Shown: piece after piece, positions 47,038-54,206 of the stretch
How the letters are laid out: every line of letters starts with the position of its first letter
Position numbering within the stretch: position 1 is the first letter of the stretch
Assembly (NCBI GenBank): GCA_902491535.1
Contig: CABUHS010000004.1
Span: 49,931 to 113,930 of the forward strand
Origin: an uncultured Eubacteriales bacterium
GTDB taxonomy: Bacteria; Bacillota; Clostridia; Oscillospirales; CAG-272
Direction: 5' to 3'
Length of the DNA stretch: 64,000 nucleotides
Translations under genes and position numbers: made by a program
The notes under the pieces: generated by a model
What the model saw: the letters and a program-made list of their open reading frames with translations, nothing else
Database searches by the model: none
Told to the model about the DNA's origin: nothing

Positions 47038-47067
47038 TATAGACAACGATAAACGAAAAAAGGTTTG
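47038..47067 (-). promoter_or_regulatory. Candidate ECF-recognised promoter of the sigma-fusion gene
   Basis: On the minus strand a -35-like CAAACCTTTTTT (47067-47056) and a -10-like TGTCTATA (47045-47038) match the AAC(C)/(C)GTC-TA pattern of ECF promoters. The -10 lies in a palindrome TTGTCT-TAT-AGACAA (about 47033-47046). This suggests autoregulation; it is inferred. Confidence 0.5.
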
Positions 47068-47256
47068 AAAAAGCAAGAAATTTTTATTTTATTCTCTGAC
47101 AAAAACTAATAATCTTTAGTAGCACAGTAATATTTTAACATATATTTCAAAATTAATCAATATTTCATTTTGGTTTTGTACATATTTTCATTATAAATTT
47201 CTCTTATCATACCTGTAATACTATCTGCAAAAAATGCGATGTTCAGGAAAACAGAC

Positions 47257-47285
47257 TTGAAATTTCATATTCTTTATGCTAATAT
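47257..47285 (+). promoter_or_regulatory. Promoter of the serine hydrolase gene
   Basis: TTGAAA (47257-47262), a 17-bp spacer and TAATAT (47280-47285). Confidence 0.55.
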
Positions 47286-47333
47286 TAAAGTATAAATATC
47301 AAATCAACCTTAAACCGAAAGGACGAATATATA

Positions 47334-48506
47334 ATGACCGTATCGGAGCCATCAGAAATTAAAACACTCGACGCGGAAAAACTTGATAAAAACATATCCG
47401 AAACAGCTCTGAAAGATATCAGTGCAGGAAAGATTCCCGGCTGTTCGGTAATAGTATATCAAAAAGGAAAAAAGCTTTTTGAGGACAGCTACGGATATAC
47501 AAATATATATACTAAAAAACCGATTGAAAAAAATACTCTTTTCAGACTGGCATCAATGACGAAACCGGTAACTGCTGTCGCGGTTCTGCTTCAGTTACAG
47601 AAAAACAAGCTATCGCTTGAAGATAAAATTTCAAAATATTTTCCCGGCTTTCATAAAATGAAGATTGATATCAAATCAGCGGACGGTACCCACAGACTTG
47701 TCACGCCTTCACGCGAAGTAACCTTGCTTGACCTTCTCACGCACACGGGAGGCTTTGGCTCAGACGAAACAGGCATAAAAATAACCGATGAAATGCCGAC
47801 AGAATCAAGAACAGATCTGCTTACCGCCGTAAAATATTATGAAAAAGAAATGATGTTATCATTTGATCCGGGAACAATGCGCTCATACAGCCCGGTAGCC
47901 GCTTTCGACGTTCTTGCTGCAATTGTATCCATGACATCGGACCGTGAAATCGGTGAGTTTATGCAGGAAAATATATTCTCTCCGCTTGGTATGACCGATA
48001 CAGGATTTGATCTTAATGAGGATCAGCACAAGCGCCTTACAGATATGTTCTCGCTTTGCAGCAACAAACCTCACAGCGAAGAAATGAATGAAATATTTTC
48101 AGGTTTTCCTACAACATATCACGCAGGGGGAGCCGGTCTTGCAAGTACGGCAGACGATTATGCGGCATTTGCCGAAATGTTGTGTGACAGTGTCACAGGA
48201 AGGCGAACTGCTATACTAAAAAAGGAATCCGCAGATCTCATGCGCGCCGCGAAAATGGTGCCGAACGATATTCATGAAAGTCCGAGCGAGGTATTCGGTC
48301 TCGGTGTCAGAATAACACTGTGCGAGAAAACACTTCCGGAAGGGATTTTCGGTTGGAGCGGAGCTTACGGAACACATTTTTGGGTCGATCCGGTAAATGA
48401 AATCATCGCTGTATATATGAAAAATTCCTTTTATGACGGCGGCGCAGGTTGCATGACAGCCATACAGTTTGAAAAAGATGTAATGAATTCACTTAAACAC
48501 AAATAA
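47334..48506 (+). CDS. Beta-lactamase-fold serine hydrolase (class C/EstB-like)
   Basis: A 390-residue member of the beta-lactamase/penicillin-binding superfamily. The nucleophile motif is SMTK (Ser74, Lys77). The Tyr motif is YSP near residue 188, instead of the YxN of true beta-lactamases. The third box region reads GWSGAYGTHFWVDP near 340. With no signal peptide it is probably cytosolic and an esterase or peptidase rather than a resistance enzyme. SD AAAGGACG precedes the ATG. A small membrane-protein gene follows 24 bp later. Confidence 0.88.
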   Translation: MTVSEPSEIKTLDAEKLDKNISETALKDISAGKIPGCSVIVYQKGKKLFEDSYGYTNIYTKKPIEKNTLFRLASMTKPVTAVAVLLQLQKNKLSLEDKISKYFPGFHKMKIDIKSADGTHRLVTPSREVTLLDLLTHTGGFGSDETGIKITDEMPTESRTDLLTAVKYYEKEMMLSFDPGTMRSYSPVAAFDVLAAIVSMTSDREIGEFMQENIFSPLGMTDTGFDLNEDQHKRLTDMFSLCSNKPHSEEMNEIFSGFPTTYHAGGAGLASTADDYAAFAEMLCDSVTGRRTAILKKESADLMRAAKMVPNDIHESPSEVFGLGVRITLCEKTLPEGIFGWSGAYGTHFWVDPVNEIIAVYMKNSFYDGGAGCMTAIQFEKDVMNSLKHK

Positions 48507-48530
48507 AAAATACAGAGGTACGAATAGTAT

Positions 48531-48725
48531 ATGCCGAACAAAAAAATCAAAATTTTATGGGCATTGTGCCTCATAGTTATCGCAGTAGGTACTCTGGCAC
48601 TTTCAATGCCTGATATAATCGGTATTGAAAAACCTTTTCTCCTGAGAATGATCGTAGGAATATGCGACATCGCTGCAACTCCCATACTTGTTTTCACAAG
48701 TGTCAGACTTTATATGAAAAAATAA
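48531..48725 (+). CDS. Small membrane protein, two helices
   Basis: A 64-residue protein not assigned to a family. Helix 1 covers about residues 7-25 and helix 2 about 38-59, with basic ends (MPNKKIK and YMKK) that suggest both termini are cytoplasmic. The SD AGAGGT and the 24-bp gap support co-expression with the serine hydrolase, and a strong terminator follows the pair. Function is unknown. Confidence 0.65.
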   Translation: MPNKKIKILWALCLIVIAVGTLALSMPDIIGIEKPFLLRMIVGICDIAATPILVFTSVRLYMKK

Positions 48726-48810
48726 AAGTACTATTTGCCTACACATATTATCTGCAATACAATACAGATACACATTGCATCATTACTTTTTATAAATCAC
48801 TTTAAAGCAA

Positions 48811-48846
48811 AAATTCCCGTGAAATTAAAACTTCACGGGAATTTTT
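48811..48846 (+). terminator. Terminator of the serine hydrolase unit
   Basis: AAATTCCCGTGAA (48811-48823) pairs with TTCACGGGAATTT (48832-48844). The T tract runs straight into a repeat copy. Confidence 0.9.
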
Positions 48847-48919
48847 ATTGTAAAACAACAGGGTTCCGGGGTATCCGTCAGCAATCTTTGATTGCGTCGG
48901 TAGTCCGGGTTCGTATTAT
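48847..48919 (+). repeat. Terminator-associated repeat, copy B1
   Basis: Begins TTATTGTAAAACAACAGGG at the T tract, then GTTCCGGGGTATCCGTC and the core hairpin GCAATC-TTT-GATTGC, and ends TTCGTATTA. It is the reference copy for the family. Confidence 0.85.
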
Positions 48920-48983
48920 AAATCAACAAGATTCCATAGACTCCACTCGCAATCCTTGATTGCGCCCGACAGGGCGTTTTTAT
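48920..48983 (+). repeat. Terminator-associated repeat, copy B2 (tandem)
   Basis: Directly abuts B1. It reads AATCAACAAGATTCC, then the core GCAATCCTTGATTGC, and ends in its own terminator-like CGCCC-GACA-GGGCG-TTTTT (about 48963-48981). Confidence 0.75.
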
Positions 48984-49132
48984 CTTAAGTATGATAAAAA
49001 TAATAAGCTTCAGCAATTACGCAGAGTTATCACAAATTCAGGGTATATACGTCACAGAAATAGAAAAATCACACTCACTCACCGTATTACACCAAAAATA
49101 TACCGATTTTTTTATTAAGCGGCATGTCTTAT

Positions 49133-49165
49133 ATGACAGTTTTTTCAAAGCATACGTGATAAAAT
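49133..49165 (+). promoter_or_regulatory. Candidate spoIIG promoter with long spacer
   Basis: ATGACA (49133-49138) and an extended TGATAAAAT (-10 at 49160-49165) are 21 bp apart. The B. subtilis spoIIG promoter is known for a 22-bp spacer and Spo0A boxes over the -35. TGTC-containing 0A-like half-sites occur at 49125 and, inverted, at 49134. The match is suggestive only. Confidence 0.45.
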
Positions 49166-49214
49166 ATTCATACAGAAATTTAATGCTTGTTATCTGCCGA
49201 AAGGAATCGAGGTA

Positions 49215-50072
49215 ATGGAACAAACAGTATACGGAGACATTCTGTTTATAATAAATTTCAGCATGGACTTTCTTTCATTATATATTACGTCAAGATTTCT
49301 GCATTATAAAGCCAAACTACTGCCGCTTTCGACAGCCTCAGCTATAGGTGCAGCCTATGCCGTTGCTGAACTTTTTTTATCAGGGAAAGGAATTCTCTCT
49401 ATACTTGTCAATCTGGCGACCGCATTTCTTATGTGTTATATTGTATTCGGTAAAGTACGGCTGTACCGCTTTTTCCTGATGTTTTGCGCTGTAAGCTTCC
49501 TCCTCGGCGGATGTATGACAGCTCTGTATTCTCTTTTCGGACATATTTCCGTCGGAAACAGTACGTCTGCCGCATCTACGAAAATATCTGGTAAACTTCC
49601 GATCGGCATTATTCTGCCTATCGCAATCTGTTCCGTTTTATTTTCTTTCATATGGGAATGGACGATTTCATCCAAAAGAAATGCCTCACGCGGAGAAATT
49701 GAAATCATATGCGGAGAACGGTCTGTTAAATTATCAGCACTCTCTGACAGCGGGAACCTGCTTACAGAACCTATAAGCGGCGCACCTGTAATTCTAACAG
49801 GATGCAAAAAGCTACTCGAAATCCTTCCCGACAAGGCAGCTTCAATAATGGAAAGCGGCGATCTTTCTCCGATCGCATCGATGCAACATGATGACGCCGT
49901 AAGAATAAAATGCATTCCAAGTAAATCTGTCGGCGGAGAAAAACTATTGATCGGATTTATGCCGGATTACGTCATTATTGACGGCATAAGAAAAAAAGCA
50001 TGTATAGCGTTTGAAAATACAAATTCAAACTATGACGGTGCAGAAGCATTGATTCCCGAAATTCTTGTATAA
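49215..50072 (+). CDS. spoIIGA: Sigma-E processing aspartic peptidase SpoIIGA
   Basis: A 285-residue sporulation protease. The N-terminal half has five hydrophobic helices (about residues 8-150). The cytosolic half carries the aspartic motif SDSGNLLTEP with Asp178. It dimerises in the septal membrane and, after the forespore SpoIIR signal, cleaves the pro-sequence of sigma E. It precedes sigE by 104 bp, the standard order. SD AAAGGA/GAGG precedes the ATG. Confidence 0.95.
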   Translation: MEQTVYGDILFIINFSMDFLSLYITSRFLHYKAKLLPLSTASAIGAAYAVAELFLSGKGILSILVNLATAFLMCYIVFGKVRLYRFFLMFCAVSFLLGGCMTALYSLFGHISVGNSTSAASTKISGKLPIGIILPIAICSVLFSFIWEWTISSKRNASRGEIEIICGERSVKLSALSDSGNLLTEPISGAPVILTGCKKLLEILPDKAASIMESGDLSPIASMQHDDAVRIKCIPSKSVGGEKLLIGFMPDYVIIDGIRKKACIAFENTNSNYDGAEALIPEILV

Positions 50073-50176
50073 GCTACAGATGCTTACATAAAAACTAAGA
50101 AAGCTAAGCATTTCGTAAATTTATCTAAATAAAATAAGCTTCATATAAAATTTAAATATTATCAGGAGGTAACATC

Positions 50177-50881
50177 ATGCATTCATTTTTTGCCATACTT
50201 CGCGGAGCGTGCAATCTCATATTCAGAAAAAAAGGAGAAATATACTATATAAACGGAGCTGATACCCTTCCTCCTCCGCTGTCCGCAGAAGAAGAAGCGG
50301 CTATCACTGCGCGGCTATCCTCCGAACCCGAGCTTAAAAGCTATCTGATCGAACATAATCTCAGATTGGTAGTATATATTGCAAAAAAATTCGAAAATAC
50401 AGGCATCGGTATCGAAGATCTGATATCTATCGGCACAATCGGTTTGATAAAAGCAGTCGGAACATTCTGTACTGACCGCGGAATAAAACTTGCGACCTAT
50501 GCTTCGAGATGTATTGAAAATGAAATACTAATGTACATAAGAAAAACCGGAAACCAACGCGTAGAGATGTCACTCGACGAACCTCTGAACATAGACTGGG
50601 ACGGAAATGAACTTCTGCTTTCCGATATCCTTTCAGGAGACGAAGACAGTGTAAGCCGAAATATTGAGGAAACAGAGGAAAGGCGAATAGTTGATAATGC
50701 AATTTCTGAACTTCCCTCCCGTGAACGCTCCATAATAGAACTGAGATTCGGTCTTGCCGGAAAAAAAGAACATACACAAAAAGAGGTTGCCGAAATGTTA
50801 GGCATTTCACAGTCATATATATCAAGACTTGAAAAAAGAATAATTGACGAGCTTCACAGCAGCCTTGCGGCAAAACTTTGA
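50177..50881 (+). CDS. sigE: Sporulation sigma factor SigE (pro-sigma E)
   Basis: A 234-residue mother-cell sigma factor. The N-terminal pro-sequence is about 24 residues long and ends at EIYY, followed by INGADTLPPPLS, the conserved processing region. Region 2 (LRLVVYIAKKF, GIEDLISIGTIGLIKAV) and region 4 (SIIELRFGLAG, KEVAEMLGISQSYISRLEKR) are intact. SD AGGAGGT is optimal. It is paired with spoIIGA, but sigG and ftsZ are not adjacent as they are in Bacillus. Confidence 0.97.
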   Translation: MHSFFAILRGACNLIFRKKGEIYYINGADTLPPPLSAEEEAAITARLSSEPELKSYLIEHNLRLVVYIAKKFENTGIGIEDLISIGTIGLIKAVGTFCTDRGIKLATYASRCIENEILMYIRKTGNQRVEMSLDEPLNIDWDGNELLLSDILSGDEDSVSRNIEETEERRIVDNAISELPSRERSIIELRFGLAGKKEHTQKEVAEMLGISQSYISRLEKRIIDELHSSLAAKL

Positions 50882-50953
50882 CATAATATAAGTCATTTTC
50901 TTCAAAAAAATCACAAATATGACAAAAAATATTAAATTAGTTCTTAAAAGCTA

Positions 50954-50982
50954 TTGTAAATACAAAATCTTTATGTTATAAT
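50954..50982 (+). promoter_or_regulatory. Promoter of the PadR gene
   Basis: TTGTAA (50954-50959), a 17-bp spacer and TATAAT (50977-50982), about 140 nt before the start codon. Confidence 0.6.
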
Positions 50983-51130
50983 CATATTAGAAAAGATGTA
51001 TAATTTGTGAAAAATCAAAACAAATACATATGTGTTTTTGGTATTTCATACTAAAATATTCTTTTCAAAGCAATATATTTCTAATGAAATAATGTTGCAA
51101 ACTATGATACTCAGTAAAGGATTAATATTT

Positions 51131-51490
51131 ATGGAACGGAAAAACAATATCGAAGAAAACGTCCGTAGCGGTCTTGTTGAATTTCTGATACTTCATCTTT
51201 TGTGCGAACGTGATATGTACGGATACGAAATAAAAAAGAAGCTTGCAGAAAGAACCAACAATGCATTTGATATGAAGCAGGCATCTCTTTACGGTCCTCT
51301 TTACAGAATGTCCTCGCTCGGACTTATTTCATCTCACAAGGAGATGGCAGGTGAAAAGAGATTTCGCATGTATTATCATATTGAAGATTCCGGCCTTAAA
51401 TATTTGTCATACGGTGAAGAACAGATAGAGTATGTTTTCTCCGGAGTAACAAACCTTCTAAGCTGGGAAAAAAATCACAATAATGAATAA
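51131..51490 (+). CDS. PadR family transcriptional regulator
   Basis: A 119-residue winged-helix repressor of the short PadR-s2 type. It shows the family core LVEFLILHLLCERDMYGYEI near the N-terminus, then QASLYGPLYRMSSLGLI and the wing YYHIEDSGLKYL. Such regulators typically control exporters or stress genes and respond to phenolics or drugs. No transporter is adjacent; the fused ABC exporter at 2.5 kb is only a speculative target. I chose the ATG at 51131 (SD AAAGGA), since the upstream in-frame extension has no family match. It has its own promoter and terminator. Confidence 0.9.
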   Translation: MERKNNIEENVRSGLVEFLILHLLCERDMYGYEIKKKLAERTNNAFDMKQASLYGPLYRMSSLGLISSHKEMAGEKRFRMYYHIEDSGLKYLSYGEEQIEYVFSGVTNLLSWEKNHNNE

Positions 51491-51495
51491 AACTT

Positions 51496-51533
51496 AAAGT
51501 GTCAGAGGATAATACTGTCTCCTCTGACACTTT
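51496..51533 (+). terminator. Terminator of the PadR gene
   Basis: AAAGTGTCAGAGGA (51496-51509) pairs with TCCTCTGACACTTT (51520-51533). A repeat copy begins at the T tract. Confidence 0.9.
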
Positions 51534-51575
51534 ATTGTGAAACAACAAGGTTACGGAGGGCTGAGTTCTTATTAT
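51534..51575 (+). repeat. Terminator-associated repeat, copy C (internally deleted)
   Basis: Begins ATTGTGAAACAACAAGGTTA at the T tract and ends GAGTTCTTATTAT, matching both ends of copies A and B1. It lacks the central hairpin block of about 28 bp. Confidence 0.7.
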
Positions 51576-51669
51576 CACATCGGACAGGCCTATTCATGCC
51601 AAACTCCATACGAAATCGTTATAAAATACTTACTTTTATTAAAAAGCGTCACCGCAGCCAAATATTATA

Positions 51670-51698
51670 TTGAAAAATGGAAAATAATATGATATACT
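51670..51698 (+). promoter_or_regulatory. Promoter of the GH94 gene
   Basis: TTGAAA (51670-51675), a 17-bp spacer and TATACT (51693-51698). Confidence 0.65.
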
Positions 51699-51760
51699 AA
51701 ATATAAATGCAATTTCGGCAATAGCCGGAAACCTCATAAAAAGAAAGGAAAGCTGCGAGC

Positions 51761-54112
51761 ATGACTCACGCAAATGAAAAGCCGTCATATAAATTTCTTG
51801 ACGCTTCAAAAGAAATAAAGATAACAAAATATAATACAGCCACACCGTGGATGAACTACCTCAGTAACGGCGTATTTCACACAATGATATCACAGGCAGG
51901 AGGCGGAGTTGCCTTCTACCGTTCGCCTCAGATATGGCGTATAAACCATTACCGTTTCTTCCACCTGCCTACCGACAGAAGCGGATTCTACGTTTATATC
52001 AAGGACGGAGATCATATCTTCTGCCCGACCGCAGAGCCTGTATCTGAAAAGCCCGAAACATGGAGTGCAACGCACGGTATGGGATATACCGTATTTGAAA
52101 GTAAGCACCGCGGAATAAAAGCCGATCTCCGTTTCCATGTCGGATACAAAGAAAATGCACTCATATGGGAGCTTCATCTTACCTCCGATACCGACCGCAA
52201 AATCAAGGTATTTCCGTACGTCGAACTCGGAATGATGGAATTCATGCGCGAGCTTCAGTGGCAGTGCTACAACAAGCATCAGCTCTCGGTTTACAATCTT
52301 GACGACATTCTCGTATATAAATACGGTGTCGAAAATCAACCGCGTCCCGACGAAACTCCTCTGATATATTTTGCAGCCGATTGCCCGGTAACCGGCTTTG
52401 ACGGTGACCGCGACGAGTTTGTCGGCACCTATCGCAGTGAGGAAAATCCTATCGGTCTTGAGCAGGGCTGCACAGGCTCTACCCTTGCAGGCGGAGATCC
52501 CTGCTTTGCGTTTGAAACCGATATCGAGCTTAAAGCCGGAGAGGAAAAACGCATCTGCTTCTTCCTCGGCGCTGCAATGACCGATGAGGACATAAAGAGA
52601 TCGGTTACACACTGCCGCGAAAATAATTTTGTCGATTCCTCATTCGCCGAACTCAAAGAAAAATGGAATGAATATCTTTCCAAATACAGCTGCGAACTCC
52701 CCGATAAAAACGCAGAGCGTATGATCAACATCTGGAATCCTTATCAGGCAGAGCGTAACTTCCAGTTCTCACGAAACCTCTCATACTATGCGACCGGAAC
52801 ATTCCGCGGCGTAGGATTCAGAGACACCGCTCAGGATATTCTCTCAATGATTCCGTTCGATACGGCACGTTCAAGAGAAAAGATCGAGCTTCTGCTCACT
52901 CAGCAGTACGGCGACGGACATGTAAACCATTACTTCTTCCCGACGGAAGGATATGATCCGGTCACTACCGTACATTCCGACGACCATCTCTGGATCGTTC
53001 ACACAGTATATCAGCAGCTCGTTGAAGAGGGCAGCACCGAATTTCTGAATAACAAGGTAAGCTACTATGACGGAGGAGAAGGAACTGTTCTTGAGCATAT
53101 CAAAAAGTCGATCGACTTTACGCTCAGAAATATCGGTGCAAACGGATTCCCTCTCATGCTCCGCTCAGACTGGAATGACCAGCTCTTCCGCGTATGCCGT
53201 CAGGGCAAGGGCGAAAGCATCTGGACTGCAATGCAGTTTGCTCTCGTTCTTAAAGATATGGCTGCAATATGCGAGCTGATCGGCGAGGACGGATCAAAAT
53301 ACACCGAAATATACGAGCAGCAGAAAAAGAATATCAACGAAAAAGCATGGGACGGCGAATGGTTCTGCCGCGCCATTATGGATAACGGAAGATATCTCGG
53401 TTCAAAGAATGAGGAGCAGGCAAAGATCTGGCTCAATTCCCAGACATGGTCGGTAATATCCGGAACTGCAGAGGGCGAGCGCGGGAAAACAGCTATGGAA
53501 AGCGTTCACCGCATACTCAACACACCTATGGGAATCAAGAAGATCGATCCGTCGATCGACGGCTATCCGTCAAAGGAAGATCCGCTCACAAACTACAGCA
53601 AGGGCTGCGGTGAAAACGGCGCTATCTTCTGTCATGCGAACACATGGGCAATAATCGCCGAATGCATGCTCGGCAACGGAAACCGTGCATATGAATACTA
53701 TAAGGAGCTTCTACCGATGGAAGCGCAGGAGCGCGTCGGCGAATGGAGATACAAGGCTGAACCTTATGTATATTCCTCAAATATAATGGGACCGGAATCG
53801 CTTCATTTCGGACTTGCAAACGTAAGCTGGCTTTCCGGAACCGCCGCATGGATGTACATTGCCGTAACGCAGTACATGCTCGGCGTAAGAGCGCAGTATG
53901 ACGGACTTCTTATAGATCCCTGCATGCCCTCAGAGTGGAATGAGGTAACATTGAAGCGCAGCTTCCGCGGAACAGTATACAATATCACTCTTAAACCGAC
54001 AGACGGAGAGGCATACTTCGAGGAAAACGGCGAGAAAACAGTTGCTTCTGTAATTCCCCACATCGCAGGTAAAGCAAGCCGCGACATCACATTCTATTAT
54101 ACTAAGAAATAA
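51761..54112 (+). CDS. GH94 family glycoside phosphorylase (cellobiose/cellobionic-acid phosphorylase-like)
   Basis: A 783-residue cytosolic enzyme. An N-terminal beta-sandwich of about 270 residues is followed by a helical linker, an (alpha/alpha)6 barrel and a C-terminal beta domain. The general-acid motif is SDWND, with Asp470. GFRDTAQD and HSDDHLW line the donor and phosphate sites. GH94 enzymes cleave beta-glucosides with phosphate, saving ATP. The length and the RSDWNDQ variant (GGDWNDG in cellobiose phosphorylase) leave the acceptor open among glucose, gluconate and N-acetyl sugars. SD AAAGGAAAG precedes the ATG. It is convergent with a large related enzyme. Confidence 0.9.
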   Translation: MTHANEKPSYKFLDASKEIKITKYNTATPWMNYLSNGVFHTMISQAGGGVAFYRSPQIWRINHYRFFHLPTDRSGFYVYIKDGDHIFCPTAEPVSEKPETWSATHGMGYTVFESKHRGIKADLRFHVGYKENALIWELHLTSDTDRKIKVFPYVELGMMEFMRELQWQCYNKHQLSVYNLDDILVYKYGVENQPRPDETPLIYFAADCPVTGFDGDRDEFVGTYRSEENPIGLEQGCTGSTLAGGDPCFAFETDIELKAGEEKRICFFLGAAMTDEDIKRSVTHCRENNFVDSSFAELKEKWNEYLSKYSCELPDKNAERMINIWNPYQAERNFQFSRNLSYYATGTFRGVGFRDTAQDILSMIPFDTARSREKIELLLTQQYGDGHVNHYFFPTEGYDPVTTVHSDDHLWIVHTVYQQLVEEGSTEFLNNKVSYYDGGEGTVLEHIKKSIDFTLRNIGANGFPLMLRSDWNDQLFRVCRQGKGESIWTAMQFALVLKDMAAICELIGEDGSKYTEIYEQQKKNINEKAWDGEWFCRAIMDNGRYLGSKNEEQAKIWLNSQTWSVISGTAEGERGKTAMESVHRILNTPMGIKKIDPSIDGYPSKEDPLTNYSKGCGENGAIFCHANTWAIIAECMLGNGNRAYEYYKELLPMEAQERVGEWRYKAEPYVYSSNIMGPESLHFGLANVSWLSGTAAWMYIAVTQYMLGVRAQYDGLLIDPCMPSEWNEVTLKRSFRGTVYNITLKPTDGEAYFEENGEKTVASVIPHIAGKASRDITFYYTKK

Positions 54113-54138
54113 TTTATATTTAATAATTACAAAAGCTG

Positions 54139-54182
54139 AAAGACCGCAGTTGCTCCGGTATGCCGGAGCAACTGCGGTCTTT
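54139..54182. terminator. Bidirectional terminator between convergent glycosidase genes
   Basis: A perfect 20-bp stem (54139-54158 with 54163-54182) carries a TATG loop, with AAA/TTT at the ends. It is shared by the GH94 gene and the 1129-residue enzyme gene. Confidence 0.88.
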
Positions 54183-54206
54183 GTGTTAAATCAAGCCTGC
54201 CGAATA

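Larger units (their letters stand above)
46990..47333. other. Divergent promoter region between sigma-fusion and serine hydrolase genes
   Basis: These 344 bp hold a plausible ECF-type promoter (47038-47067, minus) and a sigma-A-type promoter (47257-47285, plus). The AT-rich centre shows no further feature. Confidence 0.6.

Noticed and set aside
47334..48506. Beta-lactamase resistance gene.
   Set aside because: The fold is right, but there is no signal peptide and the Tyr box is YSP rather than YxN; an esterase or peptidase role is more likely.
48991..49215. 74-codon open frame just before spoIIGA.
   Set aside because: No SD, no family resemblance, and it overlaps the likely spoIIG promoter and the spoIIGA start codon.
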